Below, piece by piece: positions 47,241 through 55,298 of a DNA stretch of 64,000 bases (the stretch's first letter is position 1; the number at the start of each line of letters is the position of its first letter). The translations under genes were made by a program, and so were the position numbers. Source of the DNA: Catellatospora sichuanensis. Its GTDB lineage: Bacteria; Actinomycetota; Actinomycetes; Mycobacteriales; Micromonosporaceae. Location of the stretch: NCBI RefSeq assembly GCF_007483665.1, contig NZ_VIQO01000010.1, positions 124,001-188,000 on the forward strand. The letters are read 5' to 3'. The notes beneath the pieces are model-generated. The model did not search any database. It saw only the letters and a program-made list of their open reading frames with translations, and was not told the origin of the DNA.

Positions 47241-48505
47241 CGGGCGAGCCCGATCGCCGGTCCCGGGTCCACCGGGCCCGGCGCGTCCGGCGAGTCCAGC
47301 ACCGGCGCGCCGCCGGAGTCCACGGCCCACATGGTGTCCGGATCGAAGTCGGGATCGTCCTCGTCACGTCGCCTGCCGGCGCCGGGCGCACCGCCCATGG
47401 GCGCGCCGAAGCCGTTGGTGCCGCGGCCGCTGACGGTGCCCGCCGCGCCGCGGCCGCCCACACCGCCGCCACCGGGGCCGCCGATCATGCCGCCGACCGG
47501 GTTGGTCCGCGCGCCCGCGGCACCGGCGCGAGCGCCCATGCCGCCGCCGCCGGGAGCGCCGCCGATGACGCCGCCCGCCGGCATCGCGCGGGGCGCGCCG
47601 GTGTTGGGCCCGAGGCCGCCGATGACCGGGTTGCCCGGGCCGGGCTTGCCGCCCATGCCGGGCAGGCCGGGGACCGGCGGCGGAGCGCCGATCACGCTGA
47701 GCGGCGGCGTGCCACCGAGCGGCGGCGTGCCGCCAGGGGTCACCGGGCCGGGCATGCCGGGCATCGTGGGCGTGGGCGCGGTGGGCGGGGGTGCCAGACC
47801 GGTCAGGTCGGGTCCGGTGGCCACCGGCACCGGGGTCAGCGTGGCACCCGTCACAGTCGGCATCGGAGCGACGGCCCCGCCGTAGGGCATCACCGGCGGG
47901 ATCACCGGCGGCACCACGCCGCCGTAGTTGGTCTCGCCCTCGTCGCGGTGCCCGACCGGCGGAAGGTAGGGCCGCGGCGGCGCCATGCTGACCCGGACCA
48001 GGGACAGGTCCGCGGACAGCCCGCGCATCACGGTCCGGGCCTCGCTGAGCTTGCCCTGCAGGTACTTCTCCGGCGTCTGTCCACTCGGGAGCGCGACCGG
48101 CTCGCCCATGCGCACCGCGCGGTCGATGCGGTTGTAGTCGTCGCGGATCGGCTGGAGCTTGCGCTCTGCCTCGTAGAACGCGGCCGGGATGTCGCGGGAG
48201 TACTGGTGGTTCTGGGTGGACACGCGGGCCACGTCCTCGACGGCGGTGATCAGCTCGTCGAGTTTGGCCAGGTATGCCTTGGCGGCGTCGCTGGACTCCG
48301 GCGGCCACGCCTGCGCCAGCTTCTCCCGGTAGGTCTGCAGGCGGCTCTTGTGCAGGGAAGCGAGCTCGCCGGCGCGCTTCCAGCCGGACGCCTGGGTGTA
48401 GTGGGGATCCAGCTGGCGGCCCGCCGTCAGCTCCCACATCTGCTGCATCGACTTGTCGTACCAGTTGGTGCCGGCCGGTGCCCGGTCCTCGGGTGGGAGC
48501 GCCAT
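47237..48505 (-). CDS. WXG-like helical protein with long Pro/Gly-rich tail, probable type VII substrate
   Basis: 422 residues. The N-terminal ~165 residues are helical (SGWKRAGELASLHKSRLQTY, YLAKLDELITAVEDVAR, YSRDIPAAFYEAERKLQ) and include DDYNRID, which fits the YxxxD/E export motif of type VII substrates. The remainder is low complexity: PPxP runs, then Gly-rich GGxGG repeats, ending in an acidic DEDDPDFDPDTMW segment. No signal peptide is seen. Its start shares one base with the previous stop and its stop overlaps the mycP start, so the three genes are translationally coupled. Substrate status is inference. Confidence 0.78.
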   Translation of the reverse strand: MALPPEDRAPAGTNWYDKSMQQMWELTAGRQLDPHYTQASGWKRAGELASLHKSRLQTYREKLAQAWPPESSDAAKAYLAKLDELITAVEDVARVSTQNHQYSRDIPAAFYEAERKLQPIRDDYNRIDRAVRMGEPVALPSGQTPEKYLQGKLSEARTVMRGLSADLSLVRVSMAPPRPYLPPVGHRDEGETNYGGVVPPVIPPVMPYGGAVAPMPTVTGATLTPVPVATGPDLTGLAPPPTAPTPTMPGMPGPVTPGGTPPLGGTPPLSVIGAPPPVPGLPGMGGKPGPGNPVIGGLGPNTGAPRAMPAGGVIGGAPGGGGMGARAGAAGARTNPVGGMIGGPGGGGVGGRGAAGTVSGRGTNGFGAPMGGAPGAGRRRDEDDPDFDPDTMWAVDSGGAPVLDSPDAPGPVDPGPAIGLAR

Positions 48506-49089
48506 CAGTAGTCCCCTCCGGTGTCGGTCGCGGTGCCGCCCGTCGGCGTGACCTGCGGGATCGTGGTCGTCGGCTGGGTCGTGCCAGGCGTCTGCGCGGT
48601 GGACGTCTGCGTCGTGCCGGGCGGCTGCGTGGTGCCGGGCACCTGCGCGGTCGTGGGCACCGACACGGTGAGGTTGCGGTTCACGTCCTGCGCCTTGGCC
48701 GCGCCGAGCGCGTCGGCCTCGCCGTACTTCTTGCTGATCTCGCGGGCCGCGGCGACGAACGCCAGCACCGCCTGGTCGTGCTTGAGCAGCGCATCGGAAG
48801 TCTGCACCAGCAGCTCGCGTTGCCAGCCCAGGCTCGAGCACAGCTCGATGAAGTCGGCGTGCGGGTCGGCGACCTTGACCGACATGTCCTTGAAAACCTC
48901 GTCCGCGTGCGGACGGTAGTCCTTGGTGTGCTCCGTCTCCAGCGCCTCGGCGAAGTCGACCAGGCTCTGCAGGTCCACGGCGAGGGAACCCTCGTCGTAA
49001 CCCGTCATCGCGTTCGACTTGGTGTACCCGCTCTCGCGACCGTAGTCGCGCAGCCAGGCAGGCCCTTTGTCCTCTTCGGGCAGACCCAT
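48505..49089 (-). CDS. Helical type VII secretion-associated protein with Thr/Pro-rich tail
   Basis: 194 residues. Residues ~15-125 form a predicted helical hairpin (LAVDLQSLVDFAEALETEHTKDY, then ELLVQTSDALLKHDQAVLAFV) with GWQRE at the turn, in the style of WXG100/PPE-like proteins. KKYGEAD supplies a YxxxD/E motif at the end of the last helix. The C-terminal ~60 residues are Thr/Pro/Gln-rich and disordered. The ATG at 49089 has GGAGGG 8 nt upstream, which is why I start there and not at 49143. It heads the three-gene cassette with the 422-residue protein and mycosin. Confidence 0.78.
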   Translation of the reverse strand: MGLPEEDKGPAWLRDYGRESGYTKSNAMTGYDEGSLAVDLQSLVDFAEALETEHTKDYRPHADEVFKDMSVKVADPHADFIELCSSLGWQRELLVQTSDALLKHDQAVLAFVAAAREISKKYGEADALGAAKAQDVNRNLTVSVPTTAQVPGTTQPPGTTQTSTAQTPGTTQPTTTIPQVTPTGGTATDTGGDY

Positions 49090-49225
49090 CTCGCACGCCC
49101 TCCCCAGGGGTTCCTCGTCCGCGATCGGCGGTGCCGCGGTCAACGACCAACGCGGTCCAGCATTGGCAGACTACCGAAATGGGGCAAGGATGCACACCGG
49201 GCTTCGGGCCGGGCTTGCCCGCAGG

Positions 49226-49426
49226 TCAGCGGGGAAGTCCCGAGCGCCGCCAAGCGCCCGGTCCGGCCGCGGTCACCGGCGGCAGACCGCTGCGCCACCA
49301 CGCGGACACCTCCGCCGGGGGCGCGGGCGCCGCCGCGGGCCGTGCCGACAGCACCGCCACCAGGGCCGCGACCTCCTCGGCCGTCGGCGTGCCGCGTTCG
49401 ATCCGGATCACCGGCTGCTCCGTCAT
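49226..49426 (-). CDS. accE: Acyl-CoA carboxylase epsilon subunit
   Basis: 66 residues, the normal size for this small actinobacterial subunit. It opens with PVIRIERGTPTAEEVAALVAVL and ends with two copies of a W(R)RSGLP motif. AccE/PccE stabilises and activates the alpha-beta carboxylase complex. GGGAGGG lies 5 nt before the ATG, and the start is 1 nt after the stop of the upstream NYN gene. That nuclease gene separates it from its beta-subunit gene. Confidence 0.9.
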   Translation of the reverse strand: MTEQPVIRIERGTPTAEEVAALVAVLSARPAAAPAPPAEVSAWWRSGLPPVTAAGPGAWRRSGLPR

Positions 49427-49427
49427 G

Positions 49428-50390
49428 TCAACCCTCCCCGTTCGGCCTGGCCAGGCCGAACTCCCGATACACCCGTGACCAGAAGCCGTCGCGGACCCAC
49501 AACCGTGCCTTCTCGAAGGGGCGCAGCGAGATGCCCAGCTCCTTCTCCGCCTCCACCAGCAGCTCCTTGTCGATGACCGTGGGCAGCAGCGGACCCGGCA
49601 GCAGCTCGCCGATGTTGTCACGGCCCCGGGTCAGGATCCACTTCTGGGCCACGTACTCGCCGATCTCGACGATCTCCAGGCGGTCCGGCGGCTGCGGGTG
49701 GGCGCGCCGCGCCGGGGGCACCGGGCGCGGCTCGGGAGGAGCCGAGACCTGCGCGGCGGGCAGCGCGATCGCGGGCCGCCCGGAGAACACCTCGGCGGGC
49801 GTGGGGGTGCGGATCCGCCCGGTCGCCGCGAAGTACGGCCGGACGAACTCCGCGTCCAGCGTGTACACCGTGTCGCTCTCCCACACCAGCCGCTCGGCCT
49901 GGTTGGTGCCGTACGGCGGCTCGACGCCCCACAGGTGCACCCGCACGCCGTAGCTCTGCGCCGCCTCGACCGCCGACAGCATGTCCTCGTCCCCGGCGAC
50001 CAGCACCGCGTCGGTGACCGAGCGGTGCCGGGCCAGCGTCTCCAGGTCGCTGCGGATCTGCGCGTCCACGCCCTTCTGCTGGCCGCGCAGGTTCAGGTTG
50101 CCCAGCCGCAGCTTGACCTGTGCCATCTGCGCGATGACCCGCTGGTCGATGGTGGGCACCCGGTCGCGCGCCGCGTCGAACCAGTACAGCCGCAGCAGGT
50201 CGGCACCGAGGCAGCTCGCGGCCTGCCCCATGAGCGCGCGGATCATACGCTCGGCGTCCACTTTGAACTCCGAGCGGTTCGAGGTGCCGAGCAGCAGCTC
50301 ACCGGAGGCCGCGTACAGGTAGCCCACATCCACCAGCACCGTGTACCGGCGTGGCAGCAGGTGACGATCGGCAGGCTCCTGCACGGTCAT
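49428..50390 (-). CDS. NYN-domain ribonuclease-like protein
   Basis: 320 residues. The PIN-like NYN domain is ~14-185, with conserved acids Asp21 (VLVDVGYLYAA), Asp109 (KGVDAQIRSDLETLA) and Asp134/Asp136 (VAGDEDMLSAVEAA), the pattern of metal-dependent RNases. A Pro-rich linker (~195-245) follows. The conserved C-terminal ~75 residues (IVEIGEYVAQKWILTRG, LPTVIDKELLVEAEKELGI) may be a LOTUS-like helical RNA-binding module (uncertain). The RNA target is unknown. It lies between carboxylase beta and epsilon genes, nearly contiguous with the latter. AACCAT ends 6 nt before the ATG. Confidence 0.87.
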   Translation of the reverse strand: MTVQEPADRHLLPRRYTVLVDVGYLYAASGELLLGTSNRSEFKVDAERMIRALMGQAASCLGADLLRLYWFDAARDRVPTIDQRVIAQMAQVKLRLGNLNLRGQQKGVDAQIRSDLETLARHRSVTDAVLVAGDEDMLSAVEAAQSYGVRVHLWGVEPPYGTNQAERLVWESDTVYTLDAEFVRPYFAATGRIRTPTPAEVFSGRPAIALPAAQVSAPPEPRPVPPARRAHPQPPDRLEIVEIGEYVAQKWILTRGRDNIGELLPGPLLPTVIDKELLVEAEKELGISLRPFEKARLWVRDGFWSRVYREFGLARPNGEG

Positions 50391-50467
50391 CCCGACATGG
50401 TTACACAGCGACCCGTCGACGTGAACGTTCTGCCACATGGCCGTCACTCATTGGTTAATAGACGCCG

Positions 50468-52063
50468 TCACAGCGGGATGTTCCCGTGCTTCTTGGGCGG
50501 CAGCGTCTCCCGCTTGGCGGCCAGCGTGCGCAGCCCCCGCACGATGTGCGCACGGGTCGCCGACGGCCGGATCACCGCGTCCACGTAACCGCGCTCGGCG
50601 GCCACGTACGGGTTGGCCAGGGCGTCCTCGTACTCGTTGATGAGTTCGGCGCGGCGGGTCACCGGGTCGTCGGCCGCGGCCAGCTCCGCTCGGTAGAGGA
50701 TGTTGACCGCGCCCTGCGCGCCCATCACCGCGATCTGCGCCGTCGGCCACGCGAAGTTGAGGTCCGCGCCGAGGTGCTTGGAACCCATGACGTCGTACGC
50801 GCCGCCGTACGCCTTGCGGGTGATCACGGTGATCTTCGGGACGGTGGCCTCGGCGTACGCGTAGATGAGCTTGGCGCCGCGGCGGATGATGCCGTCCCAC
50901 TCCTGGCTCGTGCCGGGCAGGAAGCCGGGCACGTCCACGAAGGTCAGCACGGGGATGTTGAACGCGTCACAGGTGCGCACGAAGCGCGCGGCCTTCTCCG
51001 ACGCGGCGATGTCCAGGCAGCCCGCGAAGTGCATGGGCTGGTTGGCGACCACGCCGACCGGGCGGCCCTCGACCCGGCCGAAGCCGGTGAGGATGTTCTG
51101 CGCGTACAGCGGCTGCACCTCGAGGAACTCGCCGTCGTCGAGGATCGACTCCAGCACCGAGTGCATGTCGTAGGGCTGGTTGGCCGAGTCCGGGATCAGC
51201 GTGTCCAGCTCGGTGTCGGCGTCGCTCGTGGCGAGGTCCGCCGCGACCGGCCAGACCGGCGGGGCGTCCAGGTTGTTGCTCGGCAGGTACGCCAGCAGCG
51301 CCTTCACGTAGTCGACCGCGTCCTGCTCGTCACTGGCCAGGTAGTGCGCGTTGCCGCTCTTGGTGTTGTGGGTGCGCGCGCCGCCCAGCTCCTCCATGGC
51401 CACGTCCTCGCCGGTGACCGTCTTGATGACGTCCGGCCCCGTGATGAACATGTGCGAGGTCTGATCGACCATCACGGTGAAGTCGGTGACCGCGGGGGAG
51501 TACACCGCACCGCCCGCGCACGGCCCCATCACCAGCGAGATCTGCGGGATCACGCCGGAGGCTCGCACGTTGCGGAAGAAGATCTCCCCGTACAGCCCGA
51601 GCGAGACCACGCCCTCCTGGATCCGCGCGCCACCGGAGTCGTTGATCCCGACCACCGGGCACCCCGTCTTCATCGCCAGATCCATCACCTTGACGATCTT
51701 CTGGCCGAACACCTCGCCCAGCGACCCGCCGAACACGGTGAAGTCCTGCGCGAACACGCACACCGGCCGCCCGTCCACGGTCCCGTACCCGGTGACGACG
51801 CCATCGCCGTACGGCCGGTTGCGCTCCTGCCCGAACGCCGTCGACCGGTGCCGCGCCAGCTCGTCGAGCTCCACGAACGACCCCTCGTCGAGCAGCATCG
51901 CGATCCGCTCCCGAGCAGTCTTCTTGCCCCGCGCATGCTGCTTCTCCACCGCCCGCGCCGACCCGGCGTGCACGGCCTCCTCGACCCGCCGCTCGAAGTC
52001 CGCGAGCTTGCCCGCCGTCGTCCTGCCATCGACCCGGCCACTATCCGGCACCGTAGTAGTCAC
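50468..52063 (-). CDS. Acyl-CoA carboxylase beta subunit (propionyl-CoA type)
   Basis: 531 residues of the carboxyltransferase family, AccD5/PccB-like. It moves CO2 from carboxybiotin to acyl-CoA. Oxyanion-forming segments [50 protein letters not shown] and [15 protein letters not shown] are intact. Acyl-chain selectivity (acetyl or propionyl) cannot be fixed by eye; length and sequence resemble propionyl-CoA enzymes. TAGAGT ends 7 nt before the GTG at 52063 (leaderless). The TGAACC..GTTCA operator at 52086-52099 overlaps the -35. Confidence 0.93.
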   Translation of the reverse strand: MTTTVPDSGRVDGRTTAGKLADFERRVEEAVHAGSARAVEKQHARGKKTARERIAMLLDEGSFVELDELARHRSTAFGQERNRPYGDGVVTGYGTVDGRPVCVFAQDFTVFGGSLGEVFGQKIVKVMDLAMKTGCPVVGINDSGGARIQEGVVSLGLYGEIFFRNVRASGVIPQISLVMGPCAGGAVYSPAVTDFTVMVDQTSHMFITGPDVIKTVTGEDVAMEELGGARTHNTKSGNAHYLASDEQDAVDYVKALLAYLPSNNLDAPPVWPVAADLATSDADTELDTLIPDSANQPYDMHSVLESILDDGEFLEVQPLYAQNILTGFGRVEGRPVGVVANQPMHFAGCLDIAASEKAARFVRTCDAFNIPVLTFVDVPGFLPGTSQEWDGIIRRGAKLIYAYAEATVPKITVITRKAYGGAYDVMGSKHLGADLNFAWPTAQIAVMGAQGAVNILYRAELAAADDPVTRRAELINEYEDALANPYVAAERGYVDAVIRPSATRAHIVRGLRTLAAKRETLPPKKHGNIPL

Positions 52064-52085
52064 GCCCCGGACTCTATAACCCACC

Positions 52086-52099
52086 TGAACCCCCGTTCA
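52086..52099 (-). promoter_or_regulatory. Operator-like palindrome on the carboxylase beta promoter
   Basis: TGAACCCCCGTTCA differs from the palindrome TGAACGCTCGTTCA (40606-40619) at two central positions and keeps both TGAAC/GTTCA half-sites. It lies 9 nt upstream of the TAGAGT -10 (52071-52076), covering the -35 region. Confidence 0.5.
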
Positions 52100-52127
52100 G
52101 TCATCTACACCACACCGCCCCTTGCCG

Positions 52128-52207
52128 CGACGATCTTGCGCGGGCTGTGGGTACGACACACTCGTATCGGACGAATGGGTAGCAGTTCGCGCAAGATCGT
52201 CGTGATC
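52128..52207. repeat. Dyad repeat family D, copy 1
   Basis: An 80-bp element with outer arms CGACGATCTTGCGCG (52128-52142) and CGCGCAAGATCGTCG (52188-52202), perfectly complementary, around a ~45-nt interior. It matches 62239-62318 at 63 of 80 positions, same orientation, with the interior motifs CTGTGGG, GACACAC and CGGACGAAT shared. It lies between divergent carboxylase beta and the 52.3-kb membrane gene, so it is not a terminator of either. Confidence 0.85.
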
Positions 52208-52271
52208 ATGCGTCGTTCGGGTCGTTCGGGTCGTTCGTTTCGTCCGGTTCGGGCGAATCGTTGAGATTGTT

Positions 52272-53039
52272 GTGACGATGTTCGGGGTGCTGCTGCTGGT
52301 AGGCGGCTTTACGGTGCTTGCCGTGGTGCGGCCGTGGCAGTCGGACGACCGCGACCGCGAGGAGGTCGACCCGCCCGCCAAGGGCGGGTTTCCGCCGGCC
52401 CGTCCGCGTCCCGGACCGCGGCGGGCCGCGACAGGGACCAGGGCCGCGGCGGTGACCAGGGCCGCGGCGGTGACCGGGGCGGCGGCGGTGACCGGGGCCG
52501 CGGTGGCGGGCGGTGTGCCGACGCCGAGCGGGGCCGTGGCGGTGGGCGGTACGGCCGCGCGCCGGCCCAAGCCGGTGCGCGGGGTCGGGGCCGCAGTGCC
52601 CGGCGCCGTGGCGGGCGGCTCCGTTCCGGGGGACGTGACCACCATGATCCCGCGGATCGCTCCGGCGCCGACCGCACCGGCCGGTACGCGGACCAGGGTC
52701 CTCGAGACACCGGTGGGGGTCGCGCCTTCGGCTCTGCGGGATCCGGTCGGGGGCTCGCCCTCGGCTCTGCCGGATCCGGCCGGGCCGTCGGGTCGCGGCG
52801 AGCGGGTGCCGGCCGGCAGGCCCAGCCCCGTGGTGCCGCTGAAGCCGCGTCCTGCCGCTCGGCGGGCCGAGCCCGGATCCGACCGGGTGCCGGTGCGCCA
52901 TCACCGGGTGGAGAGCATCCAGCGCGGGCGGCGGGTGTCGACCGAGCCGGGGGACACCGAGATCGTGCTCCCGGAATGGCTCGGCCCGATGACCGTCCCC
53001 GACGACGCCACGCCGGTGCGCGCCCGCCACGCAGGCTGA
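52272..53039 (+). CDS. Single-pass membrane protein with low-complexity Ala/Val repeats
   Basis: 255 residues, unrecognised. An N-terminal membrane anchor (FGVLLLVGGFTVLAVV) is followed by a charged RPWQSDDRDREEVD segment. A tandem low-complexity block built on AAAVT(R/G) is encoded by ~18-bp repeats around 52437-52510. A Pro/Arg-rich body leads to a better-conserved-looking C-terminus TEIVLPEWLGPMTVPDD. Third-position GC is high in this frame. It is 23 nt upstream of birA on the same strand. The start (GTG 52272 or ATG 52278) is not fixed. Confidence 0.6.
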   Translation: MTMFGVLLLVGGFTVLAVVRPWQSDDRDREEVDPPAKGGFPPARPRPGPRRAATGTRAAAVTRAAAVTGAAAVTGAAVAGGVPTPSGAVAVGGTAARRPKPVRGVGAAVPGAVAGGSVPGDVTTMIPRIAPAPTAPAGTRTRVLETPVGVAPSALRDPVGGSPSALPDPAGPSGRGERVPAGRPSPVVPLKPRPAARRAEPGSDRVPVRHHRVESIQRGRRVSTEPGDTEIVLPEWLGPMTVPDDATPVRARHAG

Positions 53040-53062
53040 CCGGCGGCGGATACGCTCCTGCG

Positions 53063-53857
53063 GTGGACATGAGCAGGCTGCCGCTGGACCCGGCCCCCCT
53101 CGCGGCGCTGCCGCGCTGGCGCGTCGAGATGAGGGCGGAGACCGGCTCCACCAACGCCGACGCCGCCGTGGCTGCGCGGGAGGGCGCGGCGGAGGGCCTG
53201 GTCGTCACCGCCGAGTCACAGACGGCCGGGCGGGGCCGGCTCGGCCGCACCTGGGTGTCCCCGCCGCGCGCCGGGCTGGCCGTGTCCGTGCTGCTTCGCC
53301 CCGCGTCGGACGTCTCGGGCTGGGGCTGGCTTCCGCTGCTCGCCGGGGTCGCGCTGGCCGAGGCGGTGCGTGCGGTGACGGGCCTGGAGCCCGCCCTGAA
53401 GTGGCCCAACGACCTGCTGATCGGTGGGCGTAAGTGTGCGGGGCTGCTGGCCGAGGTGCCGGTGCCCGGCGCGGTGGTGATCGGCATCGGGCTGAACGTG
53501 AGTTTGGGGGCCGACGAACTGCCGGACACCCCGACCGGCCTGCCCGCGACCTCGCTGCTGCTGGCCGGCGCGGCCGAGGCCGACCGGACCGCACTGCTGG
53601 CGGCGCTGCTGGAGCGGCTGGGCGCGCACTATGACGTGTGGCAGGCGGCGGGCGGTGACCCGGACAAAAGCGGCTTGCGCGACGCGTACCTGCGGATGTG
53701 CGCGACCCTCGGACGGCAGGTGTCGGTGATCCTGCCCGGTGGCGCCACGGCCATGACCGGTGCGGCGGTGACGGTCGACTCCGACGGCCGTCTCGTCGTG
53801 CGGACCGCGACGGGCGATCACCCGGTCGCCGCCGGCGACGTCGTCCACCTGCGCTGA
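53063..53857 (+). CDS. birA: Biotin--[acetyl-CoA carboxylase] ligase
   Basis: 264 residues, class I (no DNA-binding domain). The biotinyl-AMP loop GRGRLGRTW, LKWPNDLLIGGRKCAGLL and VIGIGLNV are intact, and the C-terminal SH3-like domain ends HPVAAGDVVHL. It attaches biotin to the EAMKM lysine of the carboxylase alpha subunit, linking this locus to the 38.8-kb gene. TACGCT ends 6 nt before the GTG at 53063 (leaderless pattern); an ATG two codons later is the alternative. Confidence 0.94.
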   Translation: MDMSRLPLDPAPLAALPRWRVEMRAETGSTNADAAVAAREGAAEGLVVTAESQTAGRGRLGRTWVSPPRAGLAVSVLLRPASDVSGWGWLPLLAGVALAEAVRAVTGLEPALKWPNDLLIGGRKCAGLLAEVPVPGAVVIGIGLNVSLGADELPDTPTGLPATSLLLAGAAEADRTALLAALLERLGAHYDVWQAAGGDPDKSGLRDAYLRMCATLGRQVSVILPGGATAMTGAAVTVDSDGRLVVRTATGDHPVAAGDVVHLR

Positions 53858-53982
53858 CCCTCCGAAGTCGAGGTCTGGCAACGATTCGGGCCGAGCGCTC
53901 CGCCGCCCGGTGCGGGTCAACGGTTCGTGGTCAATCCTGCCGACCCTGCATCCGGAAACGGGATCTCGAACGTGAAGTTGTT

Positions 53983-54000
53983 GATGCGAGTATTCGCATC
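53983..54000. promoter_or_regulatory. Inverted repeat upstream of a secreted-protein gene
   Basis: GATGCGAGTATTCGCATC is an 18-bp near-perfect palindrome (8 of 9 half-site positions) ending 19 nt before the ATG at 54020, in an AT-richer stretch. It is a plausible operator. Confidence 0.45.
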
Positions 54001-54019
54001 GACCTCACGGGAGGAAATC

Positions 54020-54961
54020 ATGACCAACGGAAGACGCCGGGCGCTGCTCGGTATCGCCACGATGATGGCGGTGGGTGTCGGCACGCTCGCGACGCCGGCC
54101 GTGGCGAGCGCCGCCGAGGCGACGTCCGCGTCCGTGTCCATCGGCAGCCTCGTCCTGGAACCGACGGATCGCGGCTACGCGGGCACGCTCGCCACGACCG
54201 TGACGAACACCGGCACGGAGCCGGCCTGGCTGAGCATCTCCATCGTCGAGCCGGTCGCCAACTCCTGGCAGAAGATCGAGATCGACGATGTCTGCTTCTG
54301 GAACTGGAACGCGGACGGCCGCCGCACCATCACCTGCGGCATCGGGAGCCAACTCGCGCCGGGCGAGGAGCGCCGGGTCGACTCGACGTTCCGGGTGCTG
54401 AGCAAGACGCGCAAGTACGCGATGGAGGCGCTCGGCGGTGAGATCGGCGTCCTCCACAACGACGGGACCTCCGGTCCCACGACGCCGTTCTCCGCGCTGT
54501 TCCGCAGCACGACCGGCTCGGTGGCCGATCCGCGGCCGTTCGTGCAGGACACCCGGTCGAACATCACGCTGAAGGTCGGCAAGGCCCTGAAGCTGAAGAA
54601 GGACACCGACGGCCGGTTCCGCGGCCGCCTGCCGGTCACCGTGACCTGGCGCGGCAACGCCCCCCACCAGTACGTGCCGGTCGACCTGGTCGGCCTGCCG
54701 GACGGCGTATGGGCCGACGGCACGGACCCGGACGGCGGCATGCCGTGCTTCACCGGGTGCGCCGCTCCGGGTGGCGAGTTCATGCAGGGCGAGACCCGCA
54801 CGTTCGACCTCATCGTGTCCGCCGCTGAGGACGCGGTCGTCGGCGACTACGGCACGATCACGGCGACGTCCGGCGTCAGCTGGGGTCCCGACTGGGAAAC
54901 CACGCCCGACGTCGACCCCGCGGACAACACCCGCACCCTTACCTTCAAGATCGTCGCTTGA
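54020..54961 (+). CDS. Secreted protein of unknown function
   Basis: 313 residues with a twin-Arg-like or Sec signal (RRRALLGIATMMAVGVGTLATPAVASA, split at ~5-31) and cleavage after ASA. The mature part is beta-rich with immunoglobulin-like repeats: LATTVTNTGTEPAWLSISIVEP, LPVTVTWRGNAPHQYVPVDL and a final segment ending DPADNTRTLTFKIVA. Two Cys pairs (VCFWNW/ITCGIG and MPCFTGCAAP) could form disulfides. It has the look of a DUF11/CARDB-like surface protein without a wall anchor. GGGAGGAAATC precedes the ATG. Confidence 0.82.
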   Translation: MTNGRRRALLGIATMMAVGVGTLATPAVASAAEATSASVSIGSLVLEPTDRGYAGTLATTVTNTGTEPAWLSISIVEPVANSWQKIEIDDVCFWNWNADGRRTITCGIGSQLAPGEERRVDSTFRVLSKTRKYAMEALGGEIGVLHNDGTSGPTTPFSALFRSTTGSVADPRPFVQDTRSNITLKVGKALKLKKDTDGRFRGRLPVTVTWRGNAPHQYVPVDLVGLPDGVWADGTDPDGGMPCFTGCAAPGGEFMQGETRTFDLIVSAAEDAVVGDYGTITATSGVSWGPDWETTPDVDPADNTRTLTFKIVA

Positions 54962-54985
54962 CAGGCGGTTGACAGGCGGTTGACC
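54958..54985. repeat. 11-bp direct repeats TTGACAGGCGG
   Basis: TTGACAGGCGG occurs twice (54958-54968, 54969-54979), then a partial TTGACC (54980-54985). The first TTGA contains the TGA stop of the secreted-protein gene. The 11-bp period is one helical turn. Confidence 0.6.
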
Positions 54986-54988
54986 AGG

Positions 54989-55020
54989 ACGGGCACTCGG
55001 ACCTCAGGCCGGGTGCCCGT
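54989..55020 (+). terminator. Terminator of the secreted-protein gene
   Basis: ACGGGCACTCGG (54989-55000) and CCGGGTGCCCGT (55009-55020) pair at 11 of 12 positions around an 8-nt loop, 28 nt after the stop, followed by CTCCTT. Confidence 0.7.
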
Positions 55021-55099
55021 CTCCTTGCCGCCCTGCGGCCGACCTCGGTGGACGGCGCGGAGCAGACCGGTTGCGGCGGAGGGCTGGTCGTCATCGCCG

Positions 55100-55164
55100 C
55101 GTCCGACCCGCACGTCCGGCCCGCTCGTCCGACCCGCTCGTCCGACCCGCACGTCCGGCCCGCT
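55100..55164. repeat. Minisatellite: five 13-bp tandem repeats
   Basis: Exactly five contiguous 13-bp units of CGTCCG(A/G)CCCGC(A/T), totalling 65 bp with no spacers. Only positions 7 and 13 of the unit vary. Located in the gene-free stretch upstream of the PH-domain gene. Confidence 0.85.
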
Positions 55165-55298
55165 CGCGGCCGCTCGCCCGGCGAACAGACCGATTGCCGA
55201 CGGAGCACCGATGGCGGATGGCCGGGCGTCGCCTCGTGGAACTACCCTGCTCGCGGACAATCGTGCGTTTGATCGCAGGCTGTAACGAGGAGGCACGG

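Larger units (their letters stand above)
54962..55298. other. 337-nt gene-free stretch
   Basis: It holds the end of the TTGACAGGCGG repeats, a GC hairpin terminator (54989-55020), and five 13-bp tandem repeats (55100-55164). The rest shows nothing I can name. Short open frames here are repeat translations without start signals. Confidence 0.6.

Noticed and set aside
46704-47885. 393-codon plus-strand frame over mycP and the Gly-rich protein
   Set aside because: Its Pro/Gly composition mirrors the Gly/Pro repeats of the real minus-strand gene. No start signal.
49226-52063. Toxin-antitoxin reading of the NYN gene with the small gene next to it
   Set aside because: The 66-residue neighbour has the acyl-CoA carboxylase epsilon pattern (IRIERGTPTAEEVAAL), not an antitoxin pattern.
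52206-53529. Minus-strand frames over the 52.3-kb membrane gene and birA
   Set aside because: birA is certain on the plus strand. The reverse frames have no motifs and no ribosome sites.
55100-55164. CRISPR array
   Set aside because: Units are contiguous 13-bp repeats without spacers, and no cas genes are present.
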